Assembly: GCA_026982415.1 (NCBI GenBank)
Contig: JALSHE010000095.1
Coordinates: 1 to 44,942, forward strand
Direction: 5' to 3'
DNA from: Robiginitomaculum sp.
Lineage (GTDB): Bacteria > Pseudomonadota > Alphaproteobacteria > Caulobacterales > Maricaulaceae
DNA length: 44,942 nucleotides
How positions within the stretch are numbered: the first letter of the stretch is position 1; each line of letters opens with the position of its first letter. A model generated the notes under the pieces. The model did not search any database, had not been told where the DNA came from, and was given only the letters and a program-made list of their open reading frames with translations. The translations under genes were made by a program, and so were the position numbers. Positions 1 through 7,895 of the stretch are shown here, piece after piece.

Positions 1-1
1 A

Positions 2-1030
2 ATTGGCCGGGACTGCGTCGGCGCTTTGCAATTTGTGCCACAGGATTATGATCACCAAGATGGGGAAGGTGGCAATTTTGAAACCCTAACAGAAAAACAG
101 GTCTTCGATATTCTTGTAGATCTAAAACGTGCGCCGCTCGGCATCAGGCAAGAGGGCGGTTTTCGGATTTCCGTCGCGGGTGCACAGGAAAAAGCGGCAT
201 TTTTGTTTAAAGACGGAAACTGGTGTCGACCATTAGGGACGACGCCGACCACACATATTTTCAAACCTCAGATCGGTGAATTGGAATTTAGTACAGGCAC
301 AATTGATTTATCACAAAGTGTTGAGAATGAATATTATTGCTTAAAGCTCCTAGGAACTTTTGGCATAGATGTCGCCAATGCATGGATGATGAATTTTAAG
401 ACGAAGAAAGTTTTGGTCATAGAACGATTTGATAGGCGTAAAAGAGACAATGGCGGCATTCTACGTCTTCCCCAAGAGGACATGTGCCAGGTTCTTGGGG
501 TGCCGCCTACCATGAAATATCAAAACGCTGGCGGGCCTCGTCTGGTTGATATTTTGCAATTGCTATCTCGAAGCGATACACCGCACAAAGATCAGCAGAC
601 AGTGTTTAAGTGCCAGATATTATTCTGGCTTATGGGCGCAACCGATGGTCACGCCAAGAATTTCAGTATTTTTCTGCGTCCGCAAAACCAGTTTAATCTC
701 ACGCCGATTTATGATGTCATCTCCGCACAACCCGCATTTGACCAACGACAAATTCCCCATAAAGATTATCGTCTCGCATTATCGGTTGGGCGCAAACCAC
801 ATTATAAGATTCAGGATATTCACGGGCGGTATTTTCTCGAAAGTGCTATAGCGGCAGGACTGGGCGAAGCTTTCGCCCGTGAGGCTATTGTCAGCATTCA
901 AGATTGGTTTAGCCCTGCCTTTGACGCCGTGGGCGATGACTTGCCGGAAGACTTTCCCATGAATATTCACGATTCCATAAAAACCGCTGCAAGAGCGCGT
1001 TTGCCGTCCTTGCAATCCGTTTTTGAATAA
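2..1030 (+). CDS. hipA: HipA-family serine/threonine kinase toxin, 5' end cut by window edge
   Basis: Partial gene. The frame is open from base 2, and the residues before the first possible start (TTG at 26) read VGALQF, a typical HipA N-terminal segment, so the true start lies upstream. About 342 residues are visible; full HipA proteins are usually 400-440. Visible motifs, counted from the TTG: SVAGAQEKA near 50-57 (substrate/ATP loop), HIFKP with the ATP-binding Lys at 80, RLPQEDMCQVLGVPP at 147-161, the catalytic loop ATDGHAKN with Asp207, and PIYD with the metal-binding Asp230. All kinase residues look intact. HipA kinases phosphorylate aminoacyl-tRNA synthetases (GltX in E. coli) and are held in check by HipB; a hipB would be expected just upstream, outside the window. 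The next gene follows after 83 bases and looks unrelated. Confidence 0.9.
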   Translation: MGRDCVGALQFVPQDYDHQDGEGGNFETLTEKQVFDILVDLKRAPLGIRQEGGFRISVAGAQEKAAFLFKDGNWCRPLGTTPTTHIFKPQIGELEFSTGTIDLSQSVENEYYCLKLLGTFGIDVANAWMMNFKTKKVLVIERFDRRKRDNGGILRLPQEDMCQVLGVPPTMKYQNAGGPRLVDILQLLSRSDTPHKDQQTVFKCQILFWLMGATDGHAKNFSIFLRPQNQFNLTPIYDVISAQPAFDQRQIPHKDYRLALSVGRKPHYKIQDIHGRYFLESAIAAGLGEAFAREAIVSIQDWFSPAFDAVGDDLPEDFPMNIHDSIKTAARARLPSLQSVFE

Positions 1031-1113
1031 ACCGCTGTTTGATGTCCACTCCGTAATTTGGTGATTTGGGAGAAGTGGTGTAGGCTTGGGTTTAAAGCCA
1101 CAAAGGAGAACCC

Positions 1114-1860
1114 ATGACCAACACAACAACACCCATACTCAACCGCCGTCTCGCTCTTGCGGGGTTATTTGCTCTTCCGCTTTCATCTTGCGAGACTATG
1201 GATATTGGGGCGATTGAGGGGATACTTGGCAGCGGGATATTGTCTCAGGCCGATGCGGCGCGGGGGATACGGGCGGCGCTTGATAATGGTGTTTTGTCGG
1301 CGCTGGGGATTGTCGGGCGCGAGGGCGGTTTTTTCAATGACGCGAAAATTCATATTCCTTTGCCCAAGGTTTTGGGCGATGTGCAATCCGTGCTGTCGAA
1401 AGTCGGGGCTGGCGGGGTGTTGAGCGAGCTGGAAACCCAGCTGAACCGGGGTGCGGAAAAGGCGGCACCCCTAGCCAAAGATATATTCTTTGACGCTATT
1501 GCGAGCCTGAGTATTTCGGATGCTATCTCAATTGTGCGCGGCCCGCAAAATGCGGCCACCAATTATTTGCAGGAAAAAACCACGCCGCGCCTGACATCAC
1601 TGTTCTCGCCGATTATGGAAAATGCTTTGGGGCAGACGGGGGCGTTACGCTTGCTGGATCAGGTTACCGGTGATTTACGTAATATACCCTTCGCCCCGCA
1701 GCTCGGGGCAGACGCGCGCACCGACCTCATTGGTCACGGTGTCAAATACGGCCTGAACGGTGTCTTCCACTACGTCGCCGCCGAAGAAGCCGCCATACGC
1801 AACAACCCCGCCAAACGCACATCAGAAATCCTGCGCCGGGTATTTGGTACAAATATATAA
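1114..1860 (+). CDS. DUF4197 domain lipoprotein
   Basis: The ATG is preceded by AAGGAG about 7 bases upstream. The 248-residue product begins with a short basic stretch and a hydrophobic segment ending in LSSC (Cys26), a lipobox, so it should be a lipoprotein. The mature part matches the DUF4197 family as I recognise it: an N-terminal ARGIRAAL segment, NDAKIHIPLPK near residues 75-85, and a C-terminal block with GVKYGLNGVFHYVA and EEAAIRNNPAKRTSEIL. DUF4197 proteins are periplasmic/outer-membrane-associated and of unknown function. It appears to be a single gene; creD begins 118 bases downstream behind its own leader. No catalytic residues can be named. Confidence 0.85.
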   Translation: MTNTTTPILNRRLALAGLFALPLSSCETMDIGAIEGILGSGILSQADAARGIRAALDNGVLSALGIVGREGGFFNDAKIHIPLPKVLGDVQSVLSKVGAGGVLSELETQLNRGAEKAAPLAKDIFFDAIASLSISDAISIVRGPQNAATNYLQEKTTPRLTSLFSPIMENALGQTGALRLLDQVTGDLRNIPFAPQLGADARTDLIGHGVKYGLNGVFHYVAAEEAAIRNNPAKRTSEILRRVFGTNI

Positions 1861-1978
1861 GCCGTAAAATCACCCATAAATAACCCTTAAATTACCTTGG
1901 CAAAGCCTAATTCCGGTCTGATTAGTGCCTGATTTGACATTTATCCGTAGCGCAATTCAACGTGCGAGAGGGTAAATT

Positions 1979-3412
1979 ATGTCGCTTAACAATCTAAATT
2001 CGGGTTTTGCCAAAGGTGCCGGCCATTCGGTCGGGCTGAAATTATTGTTGGTCTGTTTTCTGGTGCTGCTGATGGGTATTCCGGCCTTGTTCATTGCTGC
2101 CATTAGTTTTGAGCGGGCAGGGCGGGCGGATGATGTCACCCGCGAGGTTAGCCAGCGCTACGGCGGCGCACAAACTTTGCTCGGCCCGGTGCTCAACGTG
2201 CCTTACACAACAAAGGACAGTGAGGGTGAAATCATCTCGTATGGTGAATATGTAATTTTTGCAGAAAGTGGCTCTGCAAATGTTGAAAAATTAACGACAA
2301 AAATCCGAAAACTATCCCTGTTTAAAGTCCCGACCTATCAGACCAAAGTCAATTTTTCTGCTCAGTTCAATTTACCCAGTAAAGAAAATTTAGAAACCAG
2401 TTTCCAAACATTTTTGTGGAGTGAAGCTAAAATCAATATTGGATTGACCGATGTGCGTGGCTTGCAAGATGATGTATATCTTGATCTAGGCAGTGGACAA
2501 AAACTGAAATTCCGCCCGGCGAGTGGCCGTACATTCCGTTCTGTACGCAATGTCAATGTCTACGATAAACGTACTGAGAAAATGATTGTTCAAAAACTTA
2601 AAGCTTACCATGAATATATCAATTTGCAGGCAATGGAGGTATCTCTTGGAGATTTACTCGAAGGACAAAAGAGCTTTAGTGTAAATGCCAGCTTGCCGAT
2701 TAGAGGTTCCCAGAGAATTTCAATTGCACCATTTGCGCAATCAACAAAAGTGGAAATAAACGCAGACTGGTCACACCCTGGGTTCGTTGGTATGTACCCA
2801 CCTCGGGATAGAGAAATATTTGAAGACGGGTTTGTCGCAAATTGGTCCGTGCCGTTTTTGGCACGGGGCATGGCGGCTCACGGCGATGCTGAGGAGCTTA
2901 ACCTGCACCAGCTCTCCAACAAAGCCGTAAGCGTTAAATTCGTCAATCCGGTCAACCCGTACCAGAATGTCACCCGCGCTCTTAAATATGCAATCCTGTT
3001 TATTGGTATGGTGTTTTTGGCTTATTTTTTGTTCGAGACATTGGTCGGGATCAAAGTCCACGCGGCACAATATGTATTGGTCGGCTTGGCACAAAGCGTG
3101 TTTTATTTGCTGCTTCTCGCATTCGCCGAACATATCGGGTTCACGCTAGCATTTATATTGGCCGCTAGTGCGACGGTGTTTATCACATCCGCTTATGCGG
3201 GCGTGGTGTTCGGTAAATCCTACACTCTGAAAGCTGGCGCCGTGTTCGCGGCCACTTACGGCCTACTCTATGTTTTGATGCGCATTGAAGATTTCGCGCT
3301 AATGGTCGGTGCTCTGGCTAGCTTCCTAGCAATCGCCGCCACCATGTACCTCACCCGCAATGTAAATTGGTACGGCGGTGGACAGAGCAGCCTTACTCAG
3401 AACGCCTCATAA
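1979..3412 (+). CDS. creD: Cell envelope integrity protein CreD (inner membrane protein)
   Basis: 477 residues. The N-terminal membrane segment is at about 20-43, followed by the family signature region ending in RYGGAQTLLGPVLNVPY. A large periplasmic domain spans about 60-325, and a C-terminal cluster of five or six membrane helices spans about 330-465, opening with FLAYFLFETLVGIKVHAAQY. This topology and length fit CreD. The E. coli member is under CreBC control and affects envelope stability and colicin/beta-lactam phenotypes; the biochemical activity is unknown. No creB or creC lies nearby. The start ATG sits 6 bases after GAGGG. A perfect AT-rich inverted repeat follows the stop and may terminate the transcript. 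Confidence 0.93.
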   Translation: MSLNNLNSGFAKGAGHSVGLKLLLVCFLVLLMGIPALFIAAISFERAGRADDVTREVSQRYGGAQTLLGPVLNVPYTTKDSEGEIISYGEYVIFAESGSANVEKLTTKIRKLSLFKVPTYQTKVNFSAQFNLPSKENLETSFQTFLWSEAKINIGLTDVRGLQDDVYLDLGSGQKLKFRPASGRTFRSVRNVNVYDKRTEKMIVQKLKAYHEYINLQAMEVSLGDLLEGQKSFSVNASLPIRGSQRISIAPFAQSTKVEINADWSHPGFVGMYPPRDREIFEDGFVANWSVPFLARGMAAHGDAEELNLHQLSNKAVSVKFVNPVNPYQNVTRALKYAILFIGMVFLAYFLFETLVGIKVHAAQYVLVGLAQSVFYLLLLAFAEHIGFTLAFILAASATVFITSAYAGVVFGKSYTLKAGAVFAATYGLLYVLMRIEDFALMVGALASFLAIAATMYLTRNVNWYGGGQSSLTQNAS

Positions 3413-3442
3413 ATGGATACGGGCTAAGCAATAACCGTTATG

Positions 3443-3482
3443 AAAAATATAATGACTAAATTAATTTAGTCATTATATTTTT
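3443..3482. terminator. Perfect 20-bp AT-rich inverted repeat, probable bidirectional terminator
   Basis: Bases 3443-3462 are exactly complementary to 3463-3482, a 40-base palindrome without spacer. The left arm begins with five A and the right arm ends in a T tract. It lies 30 bases after the creD stop and 106 bases before the next gene. The U tract fits intrinsic termination, but the stem is only weakly GC, so a protein-binding or cruciform role is also possible. Confidence 0.5.
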
Positions 3483-3588
3483 TGCTGGCGGAAATGTACG
3501 ACAGGAATGAATATTACCGCTTCATTACAAACATGAACATAATATTAACGGGGCTTTCAGATTAGGGTCAGTTGTGTTAGCCTAGGCT

Positions 3589-4998
3589 ATGCCTATGAAA
3601 AAATCCGTGAAAACAAACATAAAAAAACTTCGCCTTCTCCTATTTATTTCAGCGGCTGGCTTAACGGCTTGCGCTACCAATCTTGCCAATCGAACGCCGA
3701 TCGATATTGCGTCAAACTCTGTACGCCGCACTGATGCGCTTAGCGGGATAAGCGAGGTTTTAGCCCCACAGGTGAAAGCTTTCACCTCGCGCCGTGCCAG
3801 TGTGCGTGGTCGGGCGCAGCTCAGGACGGCGGGGCCTTTTACTGACGCTAAAGGTGTGGTGCAAACCGGGGGCGCTTACCTTGAAGTGTTGCTCAACTAC
3901 ACCAGCGCGACCCCGAACCCGGCTGAAGCTCGTATCTATGACCAAGCCAGTTGGCCGGGCGGCGAGCCTGCGCTTCTGGCTGAATTTGGCGCGTCGGTAT
4001 TGGACTGTCGCGAGGACGTCCGTGCTATTCCTCGGTATGATTACACCCCGATTTATGGTGCATGGGGGTATGGTCATATTCACGACGATCATTGCGACCA
4101 TGAATATGGTGGTTCGGGTTGGGGCAGTGGTTATGGCCATTATGGTCGCGGCCATGTTCACGACGATAATTGCGGTCACGACATAGATCACGGCACGGGT
4201 AGCGGTACGGTCATTGTGCGTCCAACTACGGATCCCAGACCCGTATCAAGACCGGATAGACCTCGAAGAAGACCGGGCGTGGTTGCGCCGCACCTGGACG
4301 GCCCCGGGACGGATCCGGACGTCCGCCCGCGTCGTCCGCGTACTGATCCTAATGAACCTGTACCCCATCCGCGCACCTTACCCAGAACGTCCAAACGCAT
4401 TGTTTCGCGGCCGCCACCTGATGTTTCGCCGAATGTATCACCGCGCCCAACGTCAAGACCTGCGCCCGTTTCTAGGCCGGAGCCTGTATCTAGGCCGAAA
4501 CCTGTATCCCGGCCAAAGCCCGCGCCAGTTTCAAAACCCAGATCAACCTATAAACCGCAACCACGGGTTAACCGCCCTGTGCGCAGCTCAAGTCCGCGCA
4601 CCAATACAGGGAATAACATAAAGCGCCAGATGCGTTACTATCCACGCGATCCCTATTATAACCAAGGCCGTACGGATTATGTGGTGCGCCGCTCGTGTAG
4701 CCGCCAAGAAAATTTGCGGGTGTTTATTCCCCGCGAGCGCCTTGATGCTGCCGAGATTAACGGGCTTGTCCTCTATCTACGCCCGCGCGGTGGTCAAGAA
4801 GAGACCCTAAGCCTGCCGCCCAACTATATTAGTGGATTTAAGCTCGCCGCATGGTCCCCCGAAGGTAGTCGGCTTACTATTCTCGGCAAGCCATTGAGTC
4901 CAATACAGGCTGTACAAACGCCCATTCCTTATAGAGGGAATGCTGCTAGCACGGGGAAAGCAGACCCCAATAATCCGATTGTTTACGGTGAAAATTAG
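3589..4998 (+). CDS. Unrecognised lipoprotein with duplicated His/Asp/Cys motif and Pro/Arg-rich linker
   Basis: I do not recognise a family. The 469-residue product has a basic N-terminus, a hydrophobic core and a lipobox ending GLTAC (Cys28). A globular segment follows to about residue 155. Next comes a Gly/His/Tyr-rich region with two near-identical 10-residue blocks, GHIHDDHCDH (bases 4072-4101) and GHVHDDNCGH (4150-4179). Then a long Pro/Arg/Ser-rich stretch (about 205-340) contains repeated PVSRPxP units, and a second compact domain of about 110 residues ends the protein. The His/Asp/Cys blocks look able to bind metal; that is inference. The linker would suit a protein spanning peptidoglycan. 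A second in-frame ATG at 3595 is an equally good start; neither has a clear ribosome binding site. Both neighbours are unrelated. Confidence 0.75.
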   Translation: MPMKKSVKTNIKKLRLLLFISAAGLTACATNLANRTPIDIASNSVRRTDALSGISEVLAPQVKAFTSRRASVRGRAQLRTAGPFTDAKGVVQTGGAYLEVLLNYTSATPNPAEARIYDQASWPGGEPALLAEFGASVLDCREDVRAIPRYDYTPIYGAWGYGHIHDDHCDHEYGGSGWGSGYGHYGRGHVHDDNCGHDIDHGTGSGTVIVRPTTDPRPVSRPDRPRRRPGVVAPHLDGPGTDPDVRPRRPRTDPNEPVPHPRTLPRTSKRIVSRPPPDVSPNVSPRPTSRPAPVSRPEPVSRPKPVSRPKPAPVSKPRSTYKPQPRVNRPVRSSSPRTNTGNNIKRQMRYYPRDPYYNQGRTDYVVRRSCSRQENLRVFIPRERLDAAEINGLVLYLRPRGGQEETLSLPPNYISGFKLAAWSPEGSRLTILGKPLSPIQAVQTPIPYRGNAASTGKADPNNPIVYGEN

Positions 4999-5095
4999 GC
5001 TCTATTACCTGTTGAATTTTATTTCGTCTTGAAAACCTATCCTTAAGGGTAAGCTGTTATGTCCTGTCTTCTGATATGCTCAGGAAAGGGATAGA

Positions 5096-6619
5096 ATGGC
5101 ATTAGCGCCACAAATTAAGTTAAAACAAGGCCAGCAATTGGCGATGACGCCGCAATTGCAGCAGGCGATAAAGCTCTTGACCTTGACCAATATTGAATTG
5201 GCGGCTTTCGTGGAAGAACAGCTAGAGAGCAATCCGTTGCTTGAGCGCGGAACGGGAACGGAAAACCGCCGCGAAGACGGTATTGCGGTCAAACAGGAGA
5301 GCGACAGCGGCCTGAGCGAGCTAGATTTAAATGCCCCGTCCGCCGCTGCATCTGATGCCATGGATGCAACAGAAAGCCAATTGAACGCCGATGCTACCGC
5401 CGCTGATATAGAAGCAGATAATTCTCTGGGTGGCGCGTCTGTCGGTGGTGATGTTGATTGGAGCAAGGCTGGCTCGGGCGGATCTTTTTCTGGTAATAAT
5501 GATTACGATCCTGCGGCCAATACGGCGCACGAAATTACGCTGAATGAGCATTTAACCGCGCAATTGGCTATGGCTATTCACGACGAGCGCGACCGGATGA
5601 TCGGGGCGTATTTAATCGACCAAGTAGATGAAAACGGGTATTTGCGCACGGACCTGATAGAGCTTGCGGATAGGCTCGGCGTGGATGTAAACCGCGTAAA
5701 ATCTGTGCTGACCATTTTACAGACCTTCGAACCAACCGGCGTTATGGCCCGCAGTTTAAGCGAGTGCATGGCCTTGCAATTAAAAGAACGCGGCGAACTT
5801 GACGCGCCCATGCAACATTTGCTGGATAATCTGGAAATGCTGGCCAAGCATGATTTGCAGGCTCTCGCCAAAATTTGTGGGCTAAGTGTGGCTAAGCTGG
5901 GTGAATATGCGGAGCGTTTACGTTCCCTAGCACCGAAGCCGGGTCTGGCTTACGGCTCGGATATGGCGGGTGTGGTAGAGCCGGATGTATTTGTGCATGA
6001 GCGCCCGGACGGCGGCTGGGCGGTGGAATTGAATTCGGATACCTTACCGCGCGTATTGGTAAATTCGCGCTATTACGCCGAAGTTTGTGGTAGTACTAAG
6101 GACGAAAAAGTAAAATCATATATGTCGGAATGTTCCCAAAATGCGAGCTGGTTGGTTAAGAGTTTAGACCAAAGAGCACGGACAATTTTGAAGGTTTCTA
6201 GCGAAATCGTGAAATTCCAAGACGGGTTTTTCGCTTACGGCATTGACCATTTACGGCCACTTAATCTTAAAACTGTCGCTGATGCTATTGATATGCACGA
6301 AAGCACGGTCAGTCGCGTCACCTCCAATAAATATATTGCAACCACACGCGGCACATTTGAACTTAAATATTTTTTCACCGCCGCTATCGCTTCTATGGAC
6401 GGCGGCGCAGCCCATTCGTCTGAAGCCGTGCGCCATAAAATAAAAATCCTGATCGACGAGGAGCGCGGTGTAAAATCGGTCTTGTCCGATGATAAATTGG
6501 TCAAGCTTTTACAAAATCATGGTATTGATATTGCACGGCGCACCGTGGCTAAATACCGCGAAAGCTTAGGCATACCGTCCTCAGTGCAGCGCCGCCGGAT
6601 CATTAACAATAAACAATAA
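5096..6619 (+). CDS. rpoN: RNA polymerase sigma-54 factor RpoN
   Basis: 507 residues, the usual length. Region I (1-50) is Gln/Leu-rich, with LKQGQQLAMTPQLQQAIKLL and ESNPLLE, as needed for activator control. Acidic region II spans about 55-140. The core-binding region follows, then a helix-turn-helix (DAIDMHESTVSRVTSNKY, about 395-412), and the RpoN box ARRTVAKYR at 480-488 that reads the -24 element. Sigma-54 directs transcription from -24/-12 promoters with bEBP activators. The gene heads the rpoN-hpf-ptsN order common in Proteobacteria; the usual upstream lptB is absent. The ATG has AGGAAAGG upstream. Confidence 0.98.
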   Translation: MALAPQIKLKQGQQLAMTPQLQQAIKLLTLTNIELAAFVEEQLESNPLLERGTGTENRREDGIAVKQESDSGLSELDLNAPSAAASDAMDATESQLNADATAADIEADNSLGGASVGGDVDWSKAGSGGSFSGNNDYDPAANTAHEITLNEHLTAQLAMAIHDERDRMIGAYLIDQVDENGYLRTDLIELADRLGVDVNRVKSVLTILQTFEPTGVMARSLSECMALQLKERGELDAPMQHLLDNLEMLAKHDLQALAKICGLSVAKLGEYAERLRSLAPKPGLAYGSDMAGVVEPDVFVHERPDGGWAVELNSDTLPRVLVNSRYYAEVCGSTKDEKVKSYMSECSQNASWLVKSLDQRARTILKVSSEIVKFQDGFFAYGIDHLRPLNLKTVADAIDMHESTVSRVTSNKYIATTRGTFELKYFFTAAIASMDGGAAHSSEAVRHKIKILIDEERGVKSVLSDDKLVKLLQNHGIDIARRTVAKYRESLGIPSSVQRRRIINNKQ

Positions 6620-6633
6620 TTATTATTTTTCAC

Positions 6634-6662
6634 CTGACCTGAGCCGCAAACAATGCTATGAT
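6634..6662 (+). promoter_or_regulatory. Possible sigma-70 promoter for hpf
   Basis: CTGACC (6634-6639) and TATGAT (6657-6662) are separated by 17 bases and lie about 40 bases before the hpf start. The -10 matches the consensus at 5 of 6 positions; the -35 is weaker. Inferred from sequence only. Confidence 0.35.
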
Positions 6663-6703
6663 GCCTTATAAATATTCAGGCACTCAAACAGGAGAATCCC
6701 CCT

Positions 6704-7270
6704 ATGCAAATTCATATCGTTTCCAAAGGTATCGATGTTTCAACCGCACTTTCACAGCGCATTCATGATAAACTTGAAGAGATGATGGATAAATATATCC
6801 ACCGCGACGGGGAAGTGCATGTGTCAGTTTCCAAGGAAGGCTCAGGATTTCACACGGTGATTTCTGCCCATTTACCGTCGGGTGCCGCAATGCAAGCTAA
6901 TGGTAAGGCACAGGATGCCTATGGTGCGTCGGACGAGGCGTTGGAACATTTGGAAAAACGCCTGCGCCGTTATAAGCGCCGCCTGAGCGACCACCGCGCC
7001 GAAGACAAAGCCGAGGCGCTGGCTATGTATGTTTTGCAAAACCCTGTTGCTGCTGACGACGACGGCACAGATAGTCAAGCCCCGAGCGAACCTATGGTGA
7101 TCTCTGAGCTGAAGACCGAAATCCGGACAATGACAGTGAGTATGGCCTCGCTCGAACTTGGCCTAACGGATTCTTCCGCCGTAATGTTTCGCAATGCTGC
7201 CCACGGCGGCCTAAATGTGGTTTTCAAGCGTGCGGACGGCAATGTAGGATGGATTGACCCGCAACGATAG
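6704..7270 (+). CDS. hpf: Ribosome hibernation promoting factor, long form
   Basis: 188 residues. The N-terminal HPF/RaiA domain (1-100) begins MQIHIVSKGIDVS and carries the basic helix EHLEKRLRRYKRRL. A linker follows, and the C-terminal dimerisation domain (about 130-188) includes SAVMFRNAAHGGLNVVFKRADGNVGWIDP. The two-domain form is the long HPF that by itself joins 70S ribosomes into inactive 100S dimers in stationary phase. A strong AGGAGA precedes the ATG. It is 84 bases after rpoN and upstream of ptsN, so it is probably co-transcribed with one or both and also has its own promoter candidate. Confidence 0.97.
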   Translation: MQIHIVSKGIDVSTALSQRIHDKLEEMMDKYIHRDGEVHVSVSKEGSGFHTVISAHLPSGAAMQANGKAQDAYGASDEALEHLEKRLRRYKRRLSDHRAEDKAEALAMYVLQNPVAADDDGTDSQAPSEPMVISELKTEIRTMTVSMASLELGLTDSSAVMFRNAAHGGLNVVFKRADGNVGWIDPQR

Positions 7271-7402
7271 TTGCGCTAAGAGCCGTTCCGAAAGCTGAAA
7301 ACAGAAAGCCGATAAGCGAAAACCAAGACTAAAACCTGATAACCAGAGCACGGAGAACCGTGCCAAATGCGTGTGATATTGCGCAATAGGAAGCTGAGAG
7401 AC

Positions 7403-7882
7403 ATGAATGCTGGAAAATTATTTGCACAAGGCTGCATCGCGGAAAACCTTCACGCTGTTAGTAAAAAACAACTATTCCAGGAAATGGCGGAGTTGGCGAT
7501 TAAATGTGGTACAGTAGACGGTGATAAAGTCATTGTCCGTGACATTGTTGCGGCTGTTACCGAGCGCGAACGTCTCGGCAGTACAGGCGTAGGATATGGT
7601 GTCGCCATACCCCATGCGCGCCTTGAGGGGCTAGATGAGGTTCGTGCGGTATTTGCGCGGCTGGAAACGCCGCTTGATTACGAAGCAATCGACGAGCGCC
7701 CGGTTGATCTTGTTGTGCTTTTATTGGCACCGTCCGGAGCTAGTAGCCTGCATTTAAAAGCTTTGGCACAGGTCTCGCGCCTGTTGCGCCGCGAAGATAT
7801 TCGCGAACGCCTGCGCACTGCGCCCACTGCTGAGGCTTTGCACTTACTCTTAAGCGAAGACCGCACGGCCAGTGCCGCCTAG
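7403..7882 (+). CDS. ptsN: PTS IIA-like nitrogen regulatory protein PtsN (EIIA-Ntr)
   Basis: From the ATG at 7403 the product is 159 residues, the family length, starting MNAGKLF with AGGAA upstream. An in-frame ATG at 7367 would add 12 unusual residues and is less likely. The phosphorylated His is in GVAIPHARLEG (His71), and the fold continues through DLVVLLLAPSGASSLHLKALAQVSRLLR. EIIA-Ntr takes phosphate from NPr in the PtsP-PtsO-PtsN relay and regulates potassium uptake, (p)ppGpp and sigma-54-related physiology in other bacteria. The gene follows hpf, as in most Proteobacteria, and is 13 bases before ppx. Confidence 0.96.
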   Translation: MNAGKLFAQGCIAENLHAVSKKQLFQEMAELAIKCGTVDGDKVIVRDIVAAVTERERLGSTGVGYGVAIPHARLEGLDEVRAVFARLETPLDYEAIDERPVDLVVLLLAPSGASSLHLKALAQVSRLLRREDIRERLRTAPTAEALHLLLSEDRTASAA

Positions 7883-7895
7883 AAAATAGACTGGC

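Noticed and set aside
779-1132. 117-codon minus-strand ORF across the hipA end
   Set aside because: It lies opposite a clear HipA frame and has no recognisable feature.
3760-4621. Several long ORFs in other frames over the His/Pro/Arg-rich lipoprotein gene
   Set aside because: They are side effects of low-complexity repeats. The annotated frame alone has a signal peptide and lipobox.
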